Assembly (NCBI GenBank): GCA_021234155.1
Contig: JAJEKV010000060.1
Coordinates: forward strand, 7,274,323-7,338,322
DNA length: 64,000 nt
Direction of reading: 5' to 3'
From: Isoetes taiwanensis
Taxonomy: Eukaryota > Streptophyta > Lycopodiopsida > Isoetales > Isoetaceae
Below the pieces are notes generated by a model. That model saw nothing but the letters and a program-made list of their open reading frames with translations. It did not search any database and was not told the DNA's origin. The position numbers were made by a program, and so were the translations under genes. Position 1 is the first letter of the stretch, and every line of letters begins with the position of its first letter. This document shows positions 57,131-64,000 of the stretch, piece after piece.

Positions 57131-58520
57131 GCCTTCTTCTCGACTCGCGAAATGAGAACTTCCCGACTTTCCTAAGGCGAAGAAGGGGAGTGTACACTGG
57201 ATCCGTTGGTCGTTGAGGGATTCTCGACTTCACGATTCGGGATTGCACAGCCTACCCAATGTCTTCACATTCTTTAGAACCTGCTGCAGCCTTCTCGACT
57301 TCGTGAGTCGAGAATGTGATACCCCTCGCCAATGGCTTTTGTGCAAGTCATGCAGTGCCTCCACCCGCCGAGCCACTCTCCTTCGAACCATGCTCATCAA
57401 TATTGCGAAGAGGATCGGGTTCGACCGGGTGGAGGCCTCGGCGACTAACCACAGAGTTGCTGGTCGCTTTCGACTTCGTGAGTCGAGAAAAACGCAGGCT
57501 CTAGTGCACTCTAGAGGCCTGGCCCCATCTGCTTAACCACTCTCCTATCTTCCTGGACATTGCGCGGCGGTTTTCACCGCCCCAGCCAACTCTTAGCAAC
57601 CCAATTCACCCAGGTGTGGCAGAAATGGCCTCTACCCAATCAAAGACCGCCTCCTTCGAACCATCTTCGCCGAATATTGCGAAGGGATGGGCTCGATTGG
57701 GTGGAGGCCTCAGCACTAACCATTGAGGTGCTGCCGCCACTGCGAGTCGAAAAACGCCAAAGCTAGCAGACTTCTAGAGCTGGCTGTGAGATAAGCCTTT
57801 TAACAACTCTCTTCTATCTTCCTGACATTGCGAAGGGAAGTTGTTTTGACTGCTTATGTGCCAACTCCTAGCAACCCACAAAAACCAAACCATGAGCTTA
57901 GAGTCAGAGTGCATTCTCGGCCAAGGAAGGGAATGCCTTTACCCAACCGGCACTCCATGTGTACCATCCCGAGTTCTCGATGGCTTAAGGCATTCCCGAC
58001 TTGCGAAGTCGAATATAGACACGGCTAACTCTCCGCATTGAAACCATAGAGCTTGTTGCCAGATTCTCAGCCGCTGAAATGAATGCCTTTAACTAACAGG
58101 TAATCCGCGTGTACTAACCGAGTTCGATGGTTAAGGCATTCGACTTTGGCGAAGTCGAAATGTAGACAGTACTAACAATGATTCTCGACTCGCAAGTCGA
58201 GAATCCCTTAGCCAGCCAATTCTCCTGTATGGTAGCAAGGGCCTCGACCCAGCCGAGTCACTCTCAACCATCTTCGCCGAGTATTGCAAGGGAGGGGCTC
58301 GGACCGGGTGGAGGCCTCTACAACCAACCACGGGGAAACCACGAGAGGAAGCCAAGGCTTGCATTCTCTACAAGGCACGCACTTTCTATTCTCCTGCTTT
58401 TAGTCCCAAGTGCCTCTAGCCTGTCTCGAGCCACTCTCCTTCAACCATCTTCCTCGAATATTGCGAAGAGGAGTGGTTCTGGACGAGGTGGAGGCCCCTC
58501 CGACTAACTACAAGAGGATG
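57131..58520 (+). repeat. Complex array of inverted and direct repeats with short palindromes
   Basis: A block with CCTTCGAACCAT, (A/G)ATATTGCGAAG and GGGTGGAGGCCTC recurs at about 57370, 57655, 58265 and 58440, and each copy is itself an imperfect inverted repeat (CCTCYACCC ... GGGTGGAGG). A second motif family (GGAATGCCTT...AAGGCATTCC) occurs at about 57930 and 58081. Short palindromes of the TCGACTCGCGAGTCGA type lie at about 57138, 57291, 57467, 57990, 58137 and 58180. No coding region is recognised. Confidence 0.75.
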
Positions 58521-58630
58521 CATTTGAACCGCATCTCCGGGCCTTAGTCCTAGCCCGATCTATGTACAACATTCCAAGTAAATACCCATGAAAAACACAC
58601 CTAAAACGGAACTGTTCTTTACCCCCGATC

Positions 58631-58712
58631 CATTGTTTCCTTGCCGAGCATCTCTCAACCCAGAGAGTAAATCATCTATCGAAGCTGAAAAATGCTCGAC
58701 AAAGAAACAATG
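58631..58712 (+). repeat. Hairpin with 21-bp arms
   Basis: CATTGTTTCCTTGCCGAGCA pairs with its inverted copy at 58692-58712 (19 of 21), leaving a 40-nt loop. Confidence 0.75.
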
Positions 58713-58804
58713 AATCCGTCGAGCTTATCAGCAGTTCCATTATTTAAACACATACGGCATGTTCTACAAGCGAAATAACATAGGCATCTCTGAAACTCAC
58801 CTCT

Positions 58805-59100
58805 TCACGCAGTAATTCCTTGGGCCATCAGATCACCGATCCCGCAGCCTCACCTAGAGTCTTTGCTTCTTCTGTCGGTCTCTTCAAGAGTTGTATCACT
58901 GCGATTCTCGCGTATCCCCGTTCCATGGCGCCGCAGTGTAGAGTTCCCGTGTCTGGCAGCTCCTCTCCGCTTCCTACCTTAGCTCCGTGCTCATCGATCA
59001 AATCAACTGCTTGCAATAGGACGCGCGGTCATCAGGAAAAACACATATGCAAGGCGCCGTTAGCGCCTTCGTCGCGGCGCCATTCCTGTCGCTAACGATC
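58805..59100 (-). pseudogene. Ankyrin-like fragment, better copy
   Basis: On the minus strand (59016-58828) AVDLIDEHGAKVGSGEELPD is followed by GTLHCGAMERGYARIAVIQL and LKRPTEEAKTLGEA. The GTLHCGA...GYARIAVIQLL segment has the G-x-T-x-LH-x-A...G-x-x-x-IV-x-x-LL pattern of an ankyrin repeat. Only about one repeat is readable. The same fragment, in the same divergent arrangement with the plus-strand gene, occurs at 6.24-6.48 kb. Confidence 0.5.
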
Positions 59101-59359
59101 GATGCTCCCCCCGAACTCGAGGTCCCCAATGCCGGGGGAAGATAAACTACGCTCCGCTCACTTAGTCCCTTGATGTGATTAAATTTCGAAATAGTGTTTG
59201 GGCTGGCTAAAGCCGACCGTCTTTTTACTTCTTAGCCCGCTTCTTTTCATAAATGATTGCATGTCCCTAACTTCAAATTAAAGAACACGCCCGATCTTTT
59301 TACATGCAGTCCTAAAACTCACAACGCTACGAGGAGACTTAATTTACGAGGGGGTCCAA

Positions 59360-60130
59360 GAGGATGAGAGGGCATCTCGACATGACTCCGTCCCAAGAAG
59401 CTGGTGGCCGGAGGGGATGCTTCTACCAAATGGCAGCAAGAAGAAGAAGACAAACACCCCGTGAGCTCGAGGTTTTTCTTTTGTCTAATACCTTAACCGA
59501 TCCATCCTTTCATCTTGCAAAGATTCACCGCGGACTCACCGGTGATCACCGGGCGAACTCCATTCTTCGGGCATCGAGGGACTGAGACAGAGCTTCTTGA
59601 AACAAAGAAGCAGATTCTTGGTGGTATGTCGAGGTATCGACAAGTGGGAAGGAGAAAGATCTGTTTCTACACCAAAGGGACAAGAAGAGCTCCGAGACAA
59701 GTACAAGAAAATCGGTGTTGTGCTCTCCGCCTCTGGCCCGATTCAAAGCATTTAACACTACATGTCGAGGACTGCCAGAAAGAGTAAGTTCTATCACACC
59801 AAAAATTAGCGCTTCAAATTATTCTCACTCTTCCATGAGCAAGGCTAAGGGCACCAAAAAAAGGCTCTACGCCTTTAAATTGTCGAAACCTTGGGTGGAA
59901 GGATCCGAAAGGGATGAAGGAGGCCTAACCCTAACATCCGGGGAGCTTGGTATGGAGATTTCCAGTCGTGGAAAAAACTGTTTCAATACGGGAGCTTCAC
60001 TTCTACCTTTGAAGACTCTACAACACTCTACGTTGGGGAATGAAGTTGTGGTTCATACACAAAAAAGTCCACCAAAAACAAAGATGGGGATGATGACACC
60101 ACACGGGAGGAATCGATGACGAAGGAGACG
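59360..60130 (+). pseudogene. Unrecognised conserved protein, right-hand copy
   Basis: In shifting frames it shows WWYVEV, GKEKDLF, HLTLHVEDCQK, SSMSKAKGTKK and LTSGELGMEISS, in the order seen at 7.06-7.5 kb. The left copy is more continuous, with only one shift in 230 codons, so it gives the better view of the protein: a roughly 80-residue aromatic/basic N-terminal domain, a helix-rich middle and an acidic tail. Here frame breaks come about every 50-100 bp. Confidence 0.55.
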
Positions 60131-60660
60131 AAGATATGGTCGAGTCCCCAAACCTCGATCCGATGATGATCGATCGATTTCACGAGAGGGGCACGAAAAA
60201 TGGAGCGCCTAGCTCAAGATTATCCGTTGGGAATATCACACAAGCCGCTGCTTTGGACATTAGACTACCGGGTTTGCACGGGAGATGCCGCCTTGTTCAA
60301 CCATTGAATTTAATCCAAAGACACATCTTTGGAGATTCTCAACGATGGTGCGACATCCCCCGCTGCGCATCCAATGCCTCGGATGTCATACCTTTAGCGA
60401 ATCAACAGTGAGTTGTTCACCGGAAGTCCGAGGAAGATCCGCAAGGGAAAAGACGTCCGGTTACGGGTTGTAGACGGTCAGCATTCAAGCGAGGGCGCTC
60501 AAGTATTGCGACGGAGAAGGAGGTGCCGCAGCGATCAAGGATAGATATGCCAAGCGAGAGTGCAGAGTTCTTTCTACGGAGACGCCAAAGAACCCAATCG
60601 GCGGCATTAGCCACGCTGTAACACAATAGCGTGAAAGTGCCAGCTACGTAAGGTAAATAA
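60131..60660 (+). other. Continuation of the broken gene
   Basis: Matches to the left copy fade after about 60260 (in a shifted frame AQDYPLGI, like AQYYPLGI at 7690). No further product is recognised. Confidence 0.35.
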
Positions 60661-60677
60661 CTCTTTGAATCTTTCCA

Positions 60678-61061
60678 TTCTACTTCGCGAAGTCGAAAAA
60701 GCCCGCCATCCTAACATTTGCCGATTATCATCGGGTTTTCTCGACTCGCGAGTCGAGAAAGCCAAAGTAACACGTAAAATCAAAGGATGTAGAGTTCTCG
60801 ACTTCATGAAGTCGAAAAACCCTTAGCCAAAAAAAGAAAATTAGACATTCAGGGGCTTTCGACTCGCGAAGTCGAGAAAGCCCCGCCATCCTAACATTTG
60901 CCGATTATCATCGGGGTTTCGACTTCGCGAGTCGAAAGCCGTGGTAATACAAAAATCAAAGGATGCAGAGCTTTCTCGACTCGCAAGTCGAAAAACCCGT
61001 AGAAGTAAAAAGAAAATTAGACATTCAAGAGACTTTCTCGACTCGCGAGTCGAGAAAACCC
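60678..61061 (+). repeat. Tandem 180-bp units carrying short palindromes
   Basis: CCGCCATCCTAACATTTGCC recurs at 60703 and 60883, a period of 180 bp. Each unit carries palindromes of the form TCGACTCGCGAGTCGA or TCGACTTCGCGAAGTCGA; the seven sites lie at about 60678, 60734, 60793, 60853, 60913, 60970 and 61031. The bases just outside often extend the pairing (for example GGGCTTTC...GAAAGCCC). Confidence 0.9.
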
Positions 61062-61125
61062 GGGGCTACTATTTACTGTTTATTCCGGGTGTTTGTAGAT
61101 ACTTTCATGCTCTGACATTGGTACA

Positions 61126-61830
61126 TTGTCTGAATGCAGCCCTTATCCTGACCAGATCATACATGCTAGGCAACAAGTGGAAAGCATTGGGTTGTCCTCG
61201 GCCCTAAAGGAAAACGGGGCTCCCCTGGATAAGTGGAAGACCTTTGAGAAACTATGCGATATGTTCTCACTGGAGGGACAGAAGATGACGAGGGAGAGGA
61301 AGAAGAGGAGAAGAAGAAGAGAACACCAAGGAAAGGCGGGGAGTCTCTCTCGCACCAATATGACCTCATTCTTAGCAATCGAGGCGGTCTGGGAGAAATG
61401 GACCCACATATGGGCTCAATGGACAAGAGGCAAGTCAAGGACAAAGAATGGAGAATTTCCAAGCGTGTCGGACCCCAAGTTGTTTGACAAGCGCTTCATG
61501 AAGAGGATACAGGGCCTCACGGACAAAGAAACGCTTGACCTACAAGGCAAAATCTTGGAGGGAACAATCCTGCTAAGGAAGACCAGGAGTTCTAAAATGC
61601 AGGACGCAAAGGATTATGCCACAGTCCTAAAGTTTACGCGGCAGTCGCGTTAGAAGAAGGCATCACGGAGTTCTGCAACGTTGCATCTAATGAATACCAT
61701 GATTTTGATTATTACAAGGAAAAGGCTGCCCTTGATGAGGAAGACATGAAGGAATTGAACCGTCTATGTCAACCCTACATCAACACCAAGCTGAAGCGTG
61801 CATCGTCAAAACCCTTCCTTTCCCCTCAAC
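61126..61830 (+). pseudogene. Unrecognised upstream coding part of the methylase/FCP1 cluster
   Basis: The plus-strand frame 61126-61653 is hydrophilic, with a basic run (TRERKKRRRRREHQGK) and TSFLAIEAVWEKWTHIWAQW. A one-base shift at about 61640 leads to VALEEGITEFCNVASNEYHD, FDYYKEKAALDEEDMKELNR and KLKRASSKPFLSPQHAMAIS. It looks like one protein with a shift. No family is assigned. Confidence 0.4.
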
Positions 61831-61949
61831 ATGCTATGGCAATTTCGAAAAGGAAGCTTGGATTCGGGTGGTCCCATTTAAAGGCGCATCGATAGCTCCC
61901 CATTTCTGGTTACTTTGGGGACACAAGGGATTTGGTGGTCCGAACCGCA

Positions 61950-62729
61950 CTGACCCGTGGCACTATTTGCCATCAATATGATCAAGACCCCACCCTTTTA
62001 TGACAAAGCGACATAGAGCGTTGGTACAAGACGCGGTCCGACATGACCGACTGGATACTTTCGGTTTCCTTGTCTTTGCATGCCGGGCAATCAAACAACT
62101 GCCGTCTCCCAATGGGCAAATGATATTAACTTCACCAACAAGATCATGCACTCCATATCACGAACTTGATCATGAGTGCGGACTTGGCTTTGCCGAAGGC
62201 ACCAAGCTTTGCCAACATAGTTTTGGTTTTGATTTCAAGATCGGCGGTCGACCTGGATAAGTGGTGGTCTAGCGAGCATCATTATCTCGACAAGTTCATG
62301 ATCTCTCAAGAGCAGATGGAACCCTGGAAGGGGGGCAGATTTATGGAGGATGTTCCATCGATGGACAAAGTCAGCAAAGATGGTGCGACAGGTCCTATAC
62401 ATAGAATTCCTATCCGGCCAAGAGTTATCAAGTACTTCATAACCAGCTTGGTCGAGGAAGATCAAATTGTATGCGAGTGGTACATGAATGGCCTGTTCTC
62501 TCAGGGGGCTATGCTGTTTGGAATGAAACCTATATCCGTGGTTGGAAATAAGGACATGGTTGAAACCATTCGGTCATACCTGGATCTGCTTCATGAGCAT
62601 TTCAAGGGGAGGAAGACAAATGGAAGCAGTAAAGACGACGAGGACGAGGGAGACAAAGGCGACGAGACGAGAATGTCGGTTGTTTGGACCAATGCTTTGC
62701 CAACACATTCTTGAAAACCTGAGATTGAG
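61950..62729 (+). pseudogene. DNA methylase N-4/N-6-like segment (tentative)
   Basis: LERWYKTRSDMTDWIL-like sequence, then (after shifts near 62090 and 62160) WANDINFTNKIMHSISRT and ADLALPKAPSFANIVLVLIS lead to RPRVIKYFITSLVEEDQIVC and EWYMNGLFSQGAMLFGMKPI. The last part has the layout of the C-terminal SAM-binding motif of N-4/N-6 DNA methylases (PVELxxxFIxxxxxxGDxVxDxFxGxGxTxxAAxxxxRxxIGIE), but the key D-x-F-x-G-x-G is replaced by E-W-Y-M-N-G-L, so activity is unlikely. The evidence is pattern only. It ends with an acidic tail (DDEDEGDKGDE) and a donor GAG|GTGAGT at 62730. Confidence 0.35.
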
Positions 62730-62841
62730 GTGAGTTTACTTTGCTCGAGAAAACTCGTTTCCTTTCAATACCTTTTCTTTTCATTCTCGACTCGCGAGTC
62801 GAGAAAACTCGTTTCCTTTCTGACAGATGTCATCATTTCAG

Positions 62842-63601
62842 GGAATTCCAGCTCAACGACTCCGGATCATTGTCATTGGGCAGCGGTTCACGTCGCGAGG
62901 AGGAGAATGAAAAGGACAAAGACAATCCAGAGCAAGACACTGCTCACAGCCAGAAAGGACCTGAAAAGATAATGATCCCGCATTTGGATCCCGATGAACC
63001 GGAAATATGGTCAGAGCCAAACTCCAACTGGGATTCAGCTGGTCCCACCAAGCTTGTAATATTTGACGTCAATGGAGTATTAGCTGCAGTATACCACGAC
63101 AAAGACGTCCCCGAGATTAACACCTCGCAGATCCCAATCAAAACAGAGCATAAAATAGTGTATCCGAGGCCTAGAGCTAAGGAAATTATTGAATGGTGCC
63201 TGGAACGGGGATTCGAAGTGGGCATATGGTCTTGTATGGCAAAGAAAAATATTGTCAATATTCTTAATGTTCTCGGCATTTCAGTTTTGAAGTTCAAGTT
63301 CGTTTGGGGAAACGAAAGGGTCGAGCATGTGAAGGACCTCGATCCAGCCATCACAAAGGGGAAGCCTATAATGGTGAAAAGGCTAGACAGGGTTTATGAG
63401 CAATTCCAGGACTATGGCAAGCACAACACGCTGATCATAGACGACTCCGCCTACAAGTGCTATCATAACGCGCAAAATACAATCATTGCTAAGCCATATC
63501 GACCTGAAGAATATGAGACGGATAGGTGGTTGTCCTTCGGACTCACCCCGCCTTGGCGGAATCCCTCTTTGCCATTCTTGTCGCCCGATGTGCTTACTTA
63601 A
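62842..63601 (+). CDS. FCP1-homology (HAD/CTD-phosphatase-like) protein
   Basis: FCP1-type HAD proteins remove phosphate from Ser/Thr of targets such as the RNA polymerase II tail. The exon follows a 112-bp intron (62730-62841) that contains one palindrome. After an acidic linker, TKLVIFDVNGVLAAVYHDK holds motif I (Asp nucleophile near 63064, but the second Asp is Asn); then RPRAKEIIEWCLERGFEVGI, WSCMAKKNIVNILNVL, KGKPIMVKRLDRV and NTLIIDDSAYKC (motif IV) follow, ending AKPYRPEEYETDRW. Asn at the second position is a common state of the plant DLNGLL-type branch, so catalysis may be weak or absent. Downstream of 63540 the frame probably shifts once, since YPSLTEPDPEQADHESYG is readable in the next frame to 63674. 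The 5' part needs a shift to join. A decayed relative is at 7.79-8.09 kb. Confidence 0.75.
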
Positions 63602-63786
63602 CTATCCGAGCCTCACGGAACCCGATCCAGAGCAAGCCGATCATGAAAGCTATGGACGACAAATACTTTGGTGAACAAGAAGAGTGACCCCCAAGCGATA
63701 GTCAAATTGTGTGAATATTGTAATCGAACGTGAACACATGTATTGACCATTTTGTAATGAATATACTTGTATATTGAGTTTTCGAT

Positions 63787-63943
63787 GCCTTTCTCGACTC
63801 ACGAGTCGAGAAAGGCATGCTTGTCGTGTTGATGAAACCATTTGTATGTTTGATTGTGTGACTGGATGCAGCCACAATCTATTATGATAATGCTTGTACA
63901 TTGGGTTTCCTGGGCCTTTCTCGACTCGCGAGTCGAAAAAGGC
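63787..63943 (+). repeat. Tandem palindromes downstream of the FCP1-type gene
   Basis: Two copies of GCCTTTCTCGACTC(A/G)CGAGTCG continue to AAAGGC as near-perfect 30-bp palindromes at 63787-63816 and 63914-63943. They sit in a 127-bp direct repeat with ATGCTTGT and GTGTGA(C/T)TGGAT-type flanks; a third unit starts at the window end. Confidence 0.9.
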
Positions 63944-64000
63944 ATGCTTGTTGTCTCGCTTGACAAAAGCATTTGTATGCTTCCGCAGGTGTGATTGGAT

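Noticed and set aside
60678-61061. CRISPR array
   Set aside because: The repeats are palindromes inside 180-bp units, with unequal spacers that are themselves repeated, in a eukaryotic genome with no cas genes.

Overview
The window reads as nuclear DNA of a land plant. It has one clean, plant-type, multi-exon gene (the E2F partner DP), a single recognisable exon of a plastid MSL2/3 mechanosensitive channel, GT-AG introns, G-boxes and LTR retrotransposons. The mixture of Helitron, Replitron-like, Crypton-like and DUF7869-like elements with many old, frameshifted copies makes a seedless plant (fern, lycophyte or bryophyte) my best guess; nothing in the window fixes the species.

Layout: 1-5900 is the 3' part of a Ty3/gypsy element with an extra sense ORF downstream of integrase and a complete 3' LTR. 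6.2-8.1 kb is a decayed copy of a gene cluster that recurs at 58.8-63.7 kb. 8.15-10.8 kb is a deleted chromovirus-like remnant (gag joined to integrase). 10.8-15 kb is repeat debris with MITEs, a retroposon tail and a Helitron-like 3' end. 15.46-18.03 kb and 32.65-35.32 kb look like two members of one element family that carry different exon-like cargo between shared end modules. 19.7-20.6 kb holds a gag/LTR fragment on the minus strand. 21.1-23.7 kb holds a HUH-endonuclease (Replitron-like) gene with hairpins on both sides. 24.5-27.7 kb is the intact DP gene (11 coding exons, 409 codons plus stop). 30.4-41.2 kb is a broken minus-strand Helitron (N-terminal region, HUH Rep, helicase) interrupted by the second cargo element and by a stretch containing a Mutator-like MITE. 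42-48.4 kb shows no gene I recognise. 48.4-50.8 kb is a Crypton-like tyrosine recombinase with three introns. 52.9-55.5 kb is a minus-strand DUF7869-type transposase-like gene with three single-base frame breaks. 56-64 kb is dense with a short palindrome (core TCGACTCGCGAGTCGA) scattered through and around an ankyrin fragment, an unrecognised conserved protein, a methylase-like segment and an FCP1/HAD-type protein.

Only DP looks like a functioning host gene from end to end; the FCP1-type ORF at the right is the next best preserved. Almost everything else is mobile DNA at various stages of decay. The items I would look at first are the HUH gene, the Crypton-like recombinase, the palindrome family and the pair of cargo-carrying elements. 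All similarities are judged by eye; no search or alignment program was run.
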